Assembly: GCA_001275005.1 (NCBI GenBank)
Contig: JWZX01002188.1
Coordinates: 1 to 42,038 of the forward strand
Length of the DNA: 42,038 nucleotides
From: Chrysochromulina tobinii
Lineage: Eukaryota; Haptophyta; Prymnesiales; Chrysochromulinaceae
Direction: 5' to 3'
Both the position numbers and the translations under genes were made by a program. Each line of letters starts with the position of its first letter. Positions within the stretch are counted from its first letter, which is position 1. The notes beneath the pieces are model-generated. The model worked only from the letters and a program-made list of their open reading frames with translations. It did not search any database and was not told the origin of the DNA. Below are positions 8,534 to 18,140 of this stretch, in pieces.

Positions 8534-9220
8534 CTACTCTTTCGCCTCTACTATACGCGCCTCGGGACCCGCGGCCTCGATGCACCGCACAAGCAGCTTG
8601 ATGTTGCCCACGCTCCAAGGCACAAACACATTCAGCCCGTGGTTGGGCTCAAGGTCGACGAATCGTAGGCCCGGATGGCGCCAAAAGTCGTGCCCATTTG
8701 AGACGACGATGAGTTGTTCGGAGCCGACCGCGCGCGCGCAGTCGTGCACGTACTCCACCATGGACCTGCCGAGCCCCTTGTGCTCCTCGTTGCGGTCGAC
8801 GGCGAGAAGCAGGAGCTCTGTGAAGTTGCGTTGGCTGGCGCTCGCACGCCGTGGCCGCTCAACGTGCCGGAAGCACGCTGCGACCACCACGCGGCAACCC
8901 GCTACCGTGCCGATGGCACAGCAGTAAGCCTCGCGCTCCTTGTGCGCGAGCGGCCGCCCCGAAAGGTGACAGTGCATCTCGCCCTTCGAGAAGCCGAGCA
9001 GCTTCGCGATGAGCTGCAGGTTGTCCTTCGTGAGCCTACTCGAGGCGAGGCGCGAAGCGAGCAAATCGCACGCCTTGCGCTTCGAGGTGTCGTCCAAGAT
9101 GATCGTGAACTCGAGAGGTGCCAGCATCACACCGATGAGGTTCGGGTTTGAGGCGGGAATCCGCTGTGCGTGAACGAACCGTGACAAGCATGACAAGCAG
9201 CGAACGTAAACACGACGCAT
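8534..9220 (-). CDS. GNAT-family N-acetyltransferase
   Basis: The 228-residue product carries the core of the GNAT fold: strand VVVAACFRHV, then FTELLLLAVDRNEEHKGLGR (residues about 133-152), in which the acetyl-CoA loop is E-H-K-G-L-G rather than the usual (Q/R)xxGx(G/A), followed by helix SMVEYVHDCARAVG and LIVVSNGHDFWRHPGLRF. Such enzymes transfer acetyl from acetyl-CoA to an amine; the acceptor is not predictable. The first 31 residues are Arg-rich and lack acids, which could be an organelle-targeting peptide or could mean that Met32 (base 9127) is the true start. The 3' end faces the USP gene end with 135 bp between. The 5' end is nearly in contact with the p25-alpha gene. Confidence 0.8.
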   Translation of the reverse strand: MRRVYVRCLSCLSRFVHAQRIPASNPNLIGVMLAPLEFTIILDDTSKRKACDLLASRLASSRLTKDNLQLIAKLLGFSKGEMHCHLSGRPLAHKEREAYCCAIGTVAGCRVVVAACFRHVERPRRASASQRNFTELLLLAVDRNEEHKGLGRSMVEYVHDCARAVGSEQLIVVSNGHDFWRHPGLRFVDLEPNHGLNVFVPWSVGNIKLLVRCIEAAGPEARIVEAKE

Positions 9221-9244
9221 GTAAAAAGAGAAGAGAGAACTGTG
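9221..9244. promoter_or_regulatory. 24-bp gap between divergent start codons
   Basis: If both upstream-most starts are used, only 24 bp separate GNAT from the p25-alpha gene, so transcripts must overlap or use internal starts. If the second Met of each is used (9127 and 9326), the control region grows to about 198 bp. No element is recognisable. Confidence 0.3.
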
Positions 9245-12200
9245 ATGAATGGCTGTGAACAGTCTTCACGTCTTCTTCGCGCCGGAAATCCATGTCAAAA
9301 AACCGTTCGCATACTCGTCGGCAAGATGCCGCCAGCGACGCTGCCAACGAACGCTTCGATCGACGCATCGCTCCGCTACATCTTCGTCTCCTACTGCTCG
9401 ATCGGCGACGTAACCAACGTCGAGCATCTGGGCTCCGCCCGATTCTCGAAGCTCGTACGCGACGCCGGCCTGCTCGGGCCGCTGCTGACATCGACGGACG
9501 TGGACATCGTCTTCGTGCGCGCGAGCCAGTCAGTCGCCGGCCGGCAGCGCACCTCTCGCGTCGGAGGTGGTGCGCCAAGCACCAAGAAGACGCTCACGTA
9601 CGGCCTGTTCCTCGCAGCGCTCTCCGACCTCGCCAACAAGCGCGCCACAGCTCGGAGCGGCAACAGCTCGGAGCACGCGCTGGTTTTGCTGCTGCTCGAG
9701 CACATGCTGCCCCTCGCGGCGCGCGGGCCGCCCGGTGGCTCCAGCGCGCACGGTGCGGCGCCGACCGACCGCGCGGACGGCGGCGCGATCGGCGAGGAGG
9801 AACTGCTCTCGCGCGCTGCGGTGCTCGAGGCTATCTTCGCGCACTACAGCAGCTCGGTGCGCCTCGCGCCCGCGGAGGCCGAGACCGAGGCCGCGCCCTT
9901 TTGGCAAACGCTCGGCCGCGAGCGCGCCTCGCTCGTGGCGCAGGGTGTCCGCGCCGCGCCGGACGATGAGCCAGCGCTGGCGGCGATGCGACCCAATGAG
10001 CCTCAGGCGCGCGGAAGCGCCGCCGTGATGGACTTGGCGGCGTGGCAGCGCTTCGGCGCGCACTTCGACATCTGCCCGACGCTCCTGTCCAAGGCAGAGC
10101 TCATGCGCCTCTTCCAGGCCGAGGCGGCCCGCGCGCCGCCCCAGGCGCTTCTGACCTTCCCCCAGTTCGCGCATGCCCTCGGCGCGACAGCAGCAGCTGC
10201 CTTCCCACCGCCTCTTGGCGTCAAGTCGTTTGACGACGGCGGCGCGAAGAGCGTGCGCGACCTGCTCGTGACGATGAAGGTCGACCAGGCCAAGGCCCTC
10301 GCCGAGCGGCTCGCCCTCACGGGGCGCAAGGTGTGCGGCTGTCAGATGGCCTCTGATGAGCTCTAACTGCCTCCCTTTCTGATGGCTTCTGATGAGCTCT
10401 GATGGCCCCTGATGGCCTCTGATGGCCTCTGATGAGCTCGAATTGCCTCCATGCTCATCAGGTGTGCGGCATCATCGACGCGCTTGCGAAAGATAAGACG
10501 CGCCCGCCGCTGCAGCCGCTACCGCCCTCGTACATAAAGGAGAACACTGCAGCGTCCTCGGCGCCGTCGCCGTCGGCGGCCGAGGCCGCCCGAGTGGAGG
10601 CTGTCCGCGCTGTACGCGGTCTCCAGCCGGTGCTCGCGGCTGCGGCAACCGAGGCGGCCGCAGCGGCGGCATCAAGCGCGGCGCATCAAGCGCAGCTGGC
10701 GGCGGATAGCGCGATAGCGAGCGTGCAGGCGGTCATGGAGGCTGCCTTAGAGAGCGGCGGCTGCATGAGTGCCACGGGGATCAGCCTCGCGGTCGAGGCG
10801 GCCGTTGACGCTGCCATGGAGCGGGCGGCGAAAGATATGGAGAGGGCGGCGAGAGCCGTGGCCAGCCAATCGCCCTCTACCCCCCACGAGGGCCGTTGCT
10901 CCACGTCGGCGGGGCTTCACACCTCTACCCCCCACGAGAGCCGTTGCTCCACGTCGGCGGGGCTTCACACTTCTACCCCCCACGAGAGCCGTTGCTCCAC
11001 GTCGGCGGGGCTTCACAAGGCGTCGAGCGCTGGCGTGCTCGTGAGCGGTGGAGCTGCAGCAGCCTCGCCCGCTGCCGTGGTGACCTCGCCGACGGCGCCC
11101 ATGCCGTCCATGGGCCGCTCCTCCTCCGCCGCCTCGCTGCTCACCGACGGCGGCTCCAAAGAGCATATCCACCTTCTCGGAGTGCCGCCGCTCCGTCCCG
11201 TCACCGCCCTGTCGCCGCCCCGCTTTGCGCCGTCGCCGCCCAATGAGGCAAGGGCCGCCTCCTTCCCTTACCCGGGCGCTCCGCTCCACGGCGCCGCTAG
11301 CACGCCAGCACTGGTGCCCGCGGCAGCGCTCCACGGCGCCGCTAGCACGCCAGCGCTGGTGCCCGCGGCAGCGCTCCACGGCGCCGCTAGCACGCCAGCG
11401 CTGGTGCCCGCGACGGACGGCCGCGCTCCGGCGGGGCGCGCGTACGTGTTCAGCGGCTCGCCTCCTTCCGCAGGCCGCTCGCGCACCACGTACGCATCCC
11501 AGACGCACTACGCGGGCGGCGGCGGGAGCTCCCCGTTCCACAGAAGCATGGTCGCCTCCGCCTCCGCCCGCCTGCCCAGCTCCACCCAACCCAACTGCTC
11601 CCATCGCTCAACGGCTCTCGTCTCCCCACCGATGATCGGGAACACAGAGGACGTGATTGCCGCCAGCTCGGCCGCGGCCGACATTGCGAGCGCCGCGGCG
11701 GCGGCGGCCGAAGCGGCGGCCGCGGCGGCGAGTGCGGCGGTGGCCGATGTGGAAGCGATGCTGCGCGAGGGTCGAAAGTCCATTGAAGTGGAGACGCAGC
11801 TTCGGATGGAGGTGCTGCTGCAGCAGGCGCGCACCGCCGTGGAGGCATGTACAGCGCCGTCACCGCCAAAGCCGCCGCCGCCGCAGCAGCCGCAGCCGCA
11901 GCAGCAGCCGCAGACCGTCGAGGAGGACGCGCTCATCACAGCGCCCAACCTCGAAGCGCTCAGCCGAGCCAAATCGCAAGCGCGCGCGCGGGCAGAGGCA
12001 CTCCAGAGGGAGACAGCGCTCGTCGAGGAGCGTGCACGTCTGCTCGCACTCCAGATGCGTTCCTCGAGCTCGGCCGCCTTGGATCAGGTGAGGGCCACTG
12101 ATGACCCCTGATGACCCCTGATGACCACTGATGACCCCCGATGACCCCTGATGACCCCTGATGACCTCTGATGACTCCTCCTTGCTCCTCCTTGGATCAG

Positions 12201-12906
12201 GAGAGAGAGCTGCGCATCGTCGAGGCACGCTGTGCCGACGCAGCCAAGCGACGCGAGCACGCGGAGGCGGAGGCATTGGAGGCCGAGCAGCACGCTGCCG
12301 CCGCGCGCCTGCGTCGCGAGCGCACCGTGTACGCGGAGGCAGAGGCGGCTCAGGCGAATGTGGCCGCGCTCGCGGAGATGCGACGGCGCTCGGCCACAGC
12401 CGTGGCGGCCAAGGAGGCCTTGGAGGCGGAGACGAGGCGTTCGGAGGCTGAGGCTGCCCTCGCGGCGGCCGAGGCGCGCCACGCGGCCGCCGAGGCGGCG
12501 GCTGTCTCTGCGGAGCGGGATGAGGAGGTGATGAAGCTGCGGACGGCCGAGGAGGCGGCGGCGGCCGAGACGGCGGCGGCTGCGCACCGACTTCTCGAGG
12601 CCGAGGCGCATCTGCATGCGGCACTCGCCGCCGCAGAGCTGGCCCAGCGAGAGAGGGAGGCGGCTGACGTGGCGGCGGAGCGGCACGCTGCCCTCGCCGC
12701 CCTTACCGCCCAGCACACGCAGCTCTCGGCGGCCCTAGCAGAGCGACGTGAGAACAAGCACGCGCAGCGCGAGGCGATCGTTCAGATGGAGTCACGCCTG
12801 CGCTCCACGGCCTCCAAGATTGACGAAACCAGCCACTTGATCTTCCAGCTGGATGCGATCAACGCAACGGAGCAGGCGCGCCTAACCCTAACCCGACCCT
12901 TACCTA

Positions 12907-12944
<38 letters not shown>

Positions 12945-13569
12945 CCTAACGCGATCAACACTACGGAGCAGGCACGCCTCGAGGCGCTGCGTGAGCAGCT
13001 GCAGGCCGCCGCCGCGCAGAACAAGCGGCAGCTCGCCACGACGCTCCGTGGCGTGCAGCTGCTGCGAGGGCCGAGTGGCCCCGATCCGAAGCTGCTCGCG
13101 ATGAGCCAGCTGCACGTGCTCGGCGAGGTGCTCAGCTCGGCGCGCCATTGATGACCCCTGATGACCTCCGATGGCCCCTGATGGCACAACTTATGACCCC
13201 TGAGCTCGGAAAGGTGCTCAGCGCCACTGATGGCCTCCGAGCACCACTGATTTCCATCGAGCGTCATTGAGTGCCGATCGCCATCGAATGCCTCCCTCGA
13301 GTCCACTGAGTGCCACCGATCGGCATCGAATGCCATCGAGTCCGCTGAGTGCCACCGATTGCCTCCCTCATCAGGTGCTCACCGCCCTCTTCGAGCGGTT
13401 GCATACGCGCGACGCGGAGGCTGCCGCCCGCGAGGACGCGCTCATCGAGCTGCTGCGCGAGCACGGCGCATCGCTGCCCGCGGTGCTCGGAGCCGCGCCG
13501 CCCGCGCGCGCCGACTACCCGCAGCAATTCCCTCAGCCCGAAGCCGAGCCTGCCTTTGCTGCTGACTGA
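9245..13569 (+). CDS. p25-alpha (TPPP-like) domain protein with long coiled coils, spliced
   Basis: Exons: 9245-10330, 10462-12087, 12201-12875, 12972-13127, 13375-13569. All joins are phase 0, giving about 1,245 residues, or 1,277 if 12876-12971 is retained. The start is the ATG at 9245; an alternative is 9326 (MPPATLPTN). Residues about 38-135 fit the p25-alpha domain of tubulin-polymerisation-promoting proteins (LTSTDVDIVFVRAS, KTLTYGLFLAALSDLANK). A second EF-hand-like stretch (CPTLLSKAELMRLFQAEA, LTFPQFAHALG) sits near 280-315. Exon 2 is Ala/Ser/Pro-rich with two sets of exact repeats. Exon 3 is an Ala/Glu/Arg coiled coil, and exon 4 ends in a short helix and Pro-rich tail. p25-alpha proteins bind microtubules and occur in ciliated organisms, so a cytoskeletal or basal-body role is inferred. 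Joins were found by keeping frame and GT/GC-AG ends and have no transcript support here. Confidence 0.78.
10331..10461 (+). other. Intron 1 of p25-alpha gene (131 nt, GT-AG)
   Basis: It starts GTGTGCGGCTGT and ends GCTCATCAG. The 11-nt AGGTGTGCGGC spans both the donor and the acceptor junction, so the intron start duplicates the next exon. The interior is an imperfect array of TGATGRCCTC and TGATGAGCTC decamers. Confidence 0.8.
10876..11019 (+). repeat. Three 48-bp coding tandem repeats
   Basis: Units start at 10876, 10924 and 10972 and encode a 16-residue unit (STPHESRCSTSAGLHT, with Gly for Ser in unit 1). Near identity at DNA level suggests recent expansion inside exon 2 of the p25-alpha gene. 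Confidence 0.95.
11283..11417 (+). repeat. Three 45-bp coding tandem repeats
   Basis: Units start at 11283, 11328 and 11373 and encode LHGAASTPALVPAA plus Ala. They are almost identical and lie in the same exon as the 48-bp array but are unrelated to it in sequence. Confidence 0.95.
12088..12200 (+). other. Intron 2 of p25-alpha gene (113 nt, GT-AG)
   Basis: It starts GTGAGGGCC and ends CCTTGGATCAG. CCTTGGATCAGG occurs at both ends: the last bases of the intron copy the last bases of the upstream exon. The interior is a clean array of about eight TGATGACCCC-type decamers. Splicing joins LDQ to ERELRIVEARC in frame. Confidence 0.85.
12876..12971 (+). other. Candidate GC-AG intron with telomere-like repeats (96 nt)
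   Basis: A 29-nt segment just before the junction (GCGATCAACGCAACGGAGCA and following) is repeated with three changes at the far end, so AG|GC occurs at both boundaries. Between the copies lie CCTAACCCTAACCC and then a run of CCCTCA units. The segment is 32 codons long with no stop, so it may instead be retained as coding sequence (a His-Pro run). Confidence 0.55.
13128..13374 (+). other. Intron 4 of p25-alpha gene (247 nt, GT-AG)
   Basis: It starts GTGCTCAGC and ends GATTGCCTCCCTCATCAG. AGGTGCTCA is present at both junctions. The interior is degenerate TGATGRCC and TCGAGTGCC units. Removal joins HVLGE to VLTALFERLHTRD in phase 0, with a stop 64 codons later. Confidence 0.85.
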
Positions 13570-13846
13570 GAACCCACGCGGCGCAGCGCGCGCGCAGCTG
13601 TCTCTCGCAACGTGCCTTGAGGGGCGACACAGCGCCAGGCGAACTTCAAACACGCTGACGGCTTTAGACAAAGTTTGGGCTCGACGTGTATTGCCCTGCA
13701 GCCGTTGGTTATATGCAGCCGTTGCGTTGGGTGTATGGTGCAGCTGAGTTACGTTGGTTGGGGGGTGCATCTCTCCTGCATCGTGCGCAAGTGAAACTAA
13801 AGAAACTAAATTCCCGCGTGTGACTAATTCCCACGTCCCAGTGGAC
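13570..13846. other. Convergent 3' spacer
   Basis: The p25-alpha gene (plus) and the lectin/TIR-like gene (minus) end facing each other across 277 bp. The spacer should hold both 3' UTRs. No further gene or RNA was recognised. Confidence 0.5.
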
Positions 13847-16800
13847 TCAGACATTATACTCTATCTTCTTCGAGATTTCCTTAAATTTACGCCGTGAATG
13901 TGTTGCCTGCGCCGCGTTGACACCCTTCTTGCGGTCATCGAAATCGTCACTATCAGCCGCCAATCGTAACTGTTGTGTGGACAGCTCAGGTGCGTTGCCC
14001 TTCACCTTCGCCCTTTCAGCCAGAACGCGTTCATAATTGACTTTGGATATGTCACGCACGATCTTGTTGAACGGATTGAAGGTGCCGAACGCCGCCTCGA
14101 TCACCGCCAACAGCCTCTCCTGGTCGTTCGGGTCGAAGGTCTCCGCCTTGCCCGCGTCAAACTTCAGAAGCCCTAGCTCGAAGTCCTTAGAGACCTCCTC
14201 AGCCTTGTCCTTAGAGGTCAGCGACATCACTCGCATTCTATCGTGCACTATCGGTGTCAATTGCACGAAGACAAAGAGCTCAATCACGCACCACAGCCGA
14301 GACGCGTACGTGGGCCCCGCGAGCACGAGGAGCTGCTTGCAGCCCGAGATGAAGACGGGTAGCCCCGCGAGGCTCGCTTGGATGTCTCTCTGGTCCAGGC
14401 ACGCCTTGTCGAGCCAGATGGTGACGCCGACGATGCCGCCATTGCCCTCGTCCGTCACCTTCCCAGCCGCCCCTGCGTGGGTTTGAGATCTCCTCTCCCC
14501 CTCTTCCGCCGCCCACTCTTGCAGGCGATCGAACTTGGCGTCGCCGTCGTCGGACCACGAGTGCGAGACGAAGGCGTCGACTTTGCCGAATCTCGCCAAG
14601 AACGTCTTATCTAACAACTCCTGGGTGGGCCAGCCGGGCGATGATTTCCAGTCATTGGCAACTGCTCCCGCCTTTCGCCCAGCGATCTCTTCGCGTTTTA
14701 GTTCAGCGAGAGGCAGCGCACGGAAGCGCTCGGTTCCCAGCTTGAGCGCCTCGGCGGGGGAGAGTTTGCCGATGAGCGCCGCAAGCGCCGTGGCCTTGCC
14801 TTCGGCCTCCAGCCTTTGCACGCTCGATTCGAGTTCCTTCAGGTTGTCTTCGGAGGACGAGAGCTCAGACTGCTCCTCTTGACTCAGCTTGCCCTTCGTA
14901 TCTTTCAGTCTGAGCTCGTCCACGCGCAAGCGCAACACTGTAGCCTTTCTCCGTGTGGTCGCTGCCATGCCGGACTTGCCGAGCGCGCCGAGCCACGCCA
15001 CGAATCGGCCGCGGTTGGCGGGCGTGAAGACGAGTGCGACGGCGAGGGCGACAGCGCTGTGAATCACATTCTGAATCGCACCAGCCTCCACCGGGTCCGG
15101 GCCATAGAGGTCAACCGACGGGACGTACAGCATCATGCAGAGGAAGACAACCAGATAAAGCAGCGCGACCCCGATGCATACGACGCGGAGCGTGAGCCAC
15201 AGGCGAAGCAGCTGGCTGCGTGCCCCCTTTGTATACTCGAGGGTGAACTCCATCCACGCACTCTGTGCCGCGACGACGGCTCGCTCTTGCGCAGCCTCGA
15301 GCCCGCCCTCGAGCTCGTCCGGCTTTGCGGCTGCCTCTTCGGCATTCCGGCCGCCTCGAAGCTTGAGCTCATCCGGCTTCCCCAAAGAGGCCTGAGTGGT
15401 CCTCAAGTTGTGGTAGTAGACCACACCACCCCGGGTGAAGGCGAGGCGGAACGCGAACCACAGGTTGAGCGGCGGCATTGTCAAGACTCGTATTCTGAAG
15501 GCGCGGCTTTGTATTGCTACCGTAGCTTTGCTTTTTGATGTGCTTCGAATTGCTTTGAATAGGCCTGATTTGCATGGCCTCGAGGCCGCTTTCTCCTCCG
15601 CCGCTTTCTCCTCCGCTGCCATCGCTTCATCCAACAATTTGACTTGCGCTGCGTTTCGACACACGAAGCGCACGCTGACCGTGTCCCAGAAGAGCACACA
15701 GGCTACCGTGGCGATGAGGGCGAGGCCGCTGCTGCGGATGATGTTCAACGCAAACACGGAAAGCCCATCAGTGGACGCAGTGCTCGCGACGCTCCACAAG
15801 GGCACAAGAGCACCATACAGGGCGGCAGCGCTAAAGAAGACGCCCAAGACGCCCAAGATGTGAATGGGGGTGGCGTAGGTGGGGCGCAGCGCGAGCAGAA
15901 TGACGGCCGCTCCCGGCGGCAAGGCAAAGTAGTAAGATACGATGTGGCTCGCGATGGGCGTGAGGTCAACGTCGATGACGTTAGCGAAAATCGGCGGAAT
16001 TGCTCCCAGAGCCAGCAGCATCCAGCCCAACAATACGAGCGTGCCGCTCACGCGCAGCCGGAGCCGATCGGCCTTGGCCACCGCGTCCGTGAGCTTCTCG
16101 CGCGTGCGCTTCTCGGCGGGGAAGGTGGCGGACTTTGCATGCTTACCTTTGAATGAGTCTAAGCTTTTGAAGCCTTTCCACGAGTCGGACAAGACACCTG
16201 CGTCCTGTGCGGGTTCCTTCTTGCGACGGAGGCGGAGGCAGGCGAGGAGGGCGCAGAAGAAGGCGAGAGGAACGAGCCAGGCCGCTGGAATGAGGCCGCC
16301 GTAGAGGACGGCTGACAGCGTGCGCAGGAGCTGCTGCCCTTTCGCAATGTCCGCCTCCATGAACGCGAGGTACTCGGCGGAGGCGGGCGCGCCGAGCTCG
16401 CACAAACACCGATAGCGAAGATAGCAGGGAGAGTCGAACCACCCATTCCGCAGATACTCGCGGCGCTTGGCGGCGCACTGCCGGTTAGCATAGCTCATTT
16501 CGCCTAAATCTCTGAATATCATGGTCCTGTAGAAGTTGCTTGGGTACCCGCTCTGCCAATTGGTAAAGTTGGTCGTCTCGCCCGACGCGCACGTGTCCCA
16601 CCCGCCGCCGGGCTCCACGGCGCCGGCCGACTGGTAGAGCCCGATCCACACATCACCCATGCTGCGTGTGAGGCTCGCAATAAAGTCAGCCTCCGCGGTC
16701 GAGCGGATGCATGCAAGCGTCGCATTCTCACCGCACGCTGCCGCGCACCCCAAGGCGTTGAACCGTCCTGCGGTCACCTTGTAGCACTTTCCGCCCTCGT

Positions 16801-16894
16801 CAAAGCGCGCCCAGCCGCCAGGGCACGTGGCGGAGGCGAGCGCGACGTCTGTGAGCGCGATAAGGAGCACTGAGGCGGGGCGCTTGGCTGCCAT
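13847..16894 (-). CDS. Lectin-domain, multi-TM, TIR-like receptor
   Basis: The ATG at 16894 gives 1,015 residues and a signal peptide (MAAKRPASVLLIALTDVALA). The frame is open farther upstream to 17335 but that part looks non-coding. Residues 23-167 are a C-type lectin-like domain with paired Cys (CPGGWARF, CYKV, DVWIGLYQ, FTNWQSGYPSNF, NGWFDSPCYLRYRCLCEL). About seven hydrophobic segments follow, near 201-220, 282-305, 314-336, 343-366, 381-403, 564-590 and 606-625. Residues 650-705 are a charged coiled coil. Residues 770-880 form a TIR-like domain: VDAFVSHSWSDD, IWLDKACLDQ, LPVFISGCKQLLVLAGPTY, RLWCVIELFVF. An outside sugar or surface ligand coupled to an inside TIR-like effector is the likely layout. 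Signalling role and any enzymatic activity are inference. Confidence 0.85.
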   Translation of the reverse strand: MAAKRPASVLLIALTDVALASATCPGGWARFDEGGKCYKVTAGRFNALGCAAACGENATLACIRSTAEADFIASLTRSMGDVWIGLYQSAGAVEPGGGWDTCASGETTNFTNWQSGYPSNFYRTMIFRDLGEMSYANRQCAAKRREYLRNGWFDSPCYLRYRCLCELGAPASAEYLAFMEADIAKGQQLLRTLSAVLYGGLIPAAWLVPLAFFCALLACLRLRRKKEPAQDAGVLSDSWKGFKSLDSFKGKHAKSATFPAEKRTREKLTDAVAKADRLRLRVSGTLVLLGWMLLALGAIPPIFANVIDVDLTPIASHIVSYYFALPPGAAVILLALRPTYATPIHILGVLGVFFSAAALYGALVPLWSVASTASTDGLSVFALNIIRSSGLALIATVACVLFWDTVSVRFVCRNAAQVKLLDEAMAAEEKAAEEKAASRPCKSGLFKAIRSTSKSKATVAIQSRAFRIRVLTMPPLNLWFAFRLAFTRGGVVYYHNLRTTQASLGKPDELKLRGGRNAEEAAAKPDELEGGLEAAQERAVVAAQSAWMEFTLEYTKGARSQLLRLWLTLRVVCIGVALLYLVVFLCMMLYVPSVDLYGPDPVEAGAIQNVIHSAVALAVALVFTPANRGRFVAWLGALGKSGMAATTRRKATVLRLRVDELRLKDTKGKLSQEEQSELSSSEDNLKELESSVQRLEAEGKATALAALIGKLSPAEALKLGTERFRALPLAELKREEIAGRKAGAVANDWKSSPGWPTQELLDKTFLARFGKVDAFVSHSWSDDGDAKFDRLQEWAAEEGERRSQTHAGAAGKVTDEGNGGIVGVTIWLDKACLDQRDIQASLAGLPVFISGCKQLLVLAGPTYASRLWCVIELFVFVQLTPIVHDRMRVMSLTSKDKAEEVSKDFELGLLKFDAGKAETFDPNDQERLLAVIEAAFGTFNPFNKIVRDISKVNYERVLAERAKVKGNAPELSTQQLRLAADSDDFDDRKKGVNAAQATHSRRKFKEISKKIEYNV

Positions 16895-17478
16895 GACAAG
16901 AGCGTTTCGTTCGACTTGACGAAGTTTGAACTTATTTCGACTTACCCCGACAGTACCTGGTGGGGTACTGAACTGAGCATTCGCCTCGTTAGGTACGTTC
17001 GGGTGAGACAAAAGACAAACTTTTCTACAGACTGAACATTTGGTGTAAAAGTGCCGCTTCCCACGAACATGTTTCTGACAAAAGCTCTTGAACGCAGACC
17101 GTAAACGCACTGGGGAAGCATTAGAAGCAGACAGAAAAACGCTCACACAGTCAGTCACAACGGGCTCGCCCTGGCCATGCCCCATACCGGCGATGCGGAT
17201 CTGCGCCAACCGGGAGCGGGGAGGACAGATAGCTCTTAGCTGCCTCCACATGCGTCCCGACACTCGATCGACGTCCCGCCCCGCGCCCCCCGCGCCGGTC
17301 GCGAGAGCGCGTGGTCTTCTCCCGTCCGTTTGCATTCGGATTCGCCGAAGGGGCGATGTTTCTCAACTCTGAAGTCATTCGTGATACAGTCCCATACAGT
17401 TACAGATACAGCTGTGCGTATACAGTGCACCTCGAGCCTCATTCCTCATTGCAGCGGGCGCGCGCATGCCCTCAACGC
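16895..17478. other. Intergenic region upstream of the receptor
   Basis: This 584-bp spacer carries the promoter of the receptor gene and the 3' UTR of NOL9/GRC3. The receptor frame continues without a stop into it, but the translated sequence is Arg/Ser-rich and lacks motifs, and the signal peptide at 16894 argues for starting there. No RNA gene was recognised. Confidence 0.5.
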
Positions 17479-18101
17479 TCAACCGGCCAGCCCTGCGCTC
17501 GCGCGGCCTATGTTGTTCCGGCTCTTCATACGCTCGCCGCCCGTGCCCGCCGCCTTGAGAGCATCGGCGACAAGAAAGGGCGAGGCGCCGGTGAGCGCGG
17601 TAGGTTGGAAGAGCGCGAGTGGCACCTCGAGCGCGGCGCGCACCTGATGAGGGAGGCAATCAAGGCATCATATGTGAGGTCATGAGAGGCCATTCGGTTG
17701 ATGAGCACTTCGAGGGCGGCGCGCAGCGCACGAGCACACGCACGCGCGCGAGCTGCTCGGGCGGCGCGGGCGTCGACAGGAAGATGAGGCCATTGGGCAC
17801 GTCGACCGATCGCACCAGCCCGAGGCCAACGCACTCGTGATCAGACCAGCCGCCGCTGCCGTCGGGCGCCGTCGCGGGCGCTTCTTCGTGCTCGGCCCAG
17901 CCGCCGCCGCTGGGGGGCACCGCCGTCTCCGCGCCTCCAGAAGCGCCCACGACGACGCGGGCGGGAGGCACGAGCAGCCCCACCAGGCTCACGTTGAGCG
18001 CCCGGAGCGTCGTTTTGAGCGCCCGGAGCGTTTGCTCGATGGGCAGAGCGTCGTTTTGAGCGCTCCCCTTGGCGTCAGTGCCGCCTTCCCCCACCCCCTT
18101 C

Positions 18102-18140
<39 letters not shown>

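Noticed and set aside
10331-10461. CRISPR-like or satellite reading of the decamer arrays
   Set aside because: Units are adjacent without unique spacers and lie exactly between GT and AG ends that restore the frame.
12881-12950. A chromosome end
   Set aside because: The telomere-like run is short, degenerate and continues into coding sequence on both sides.
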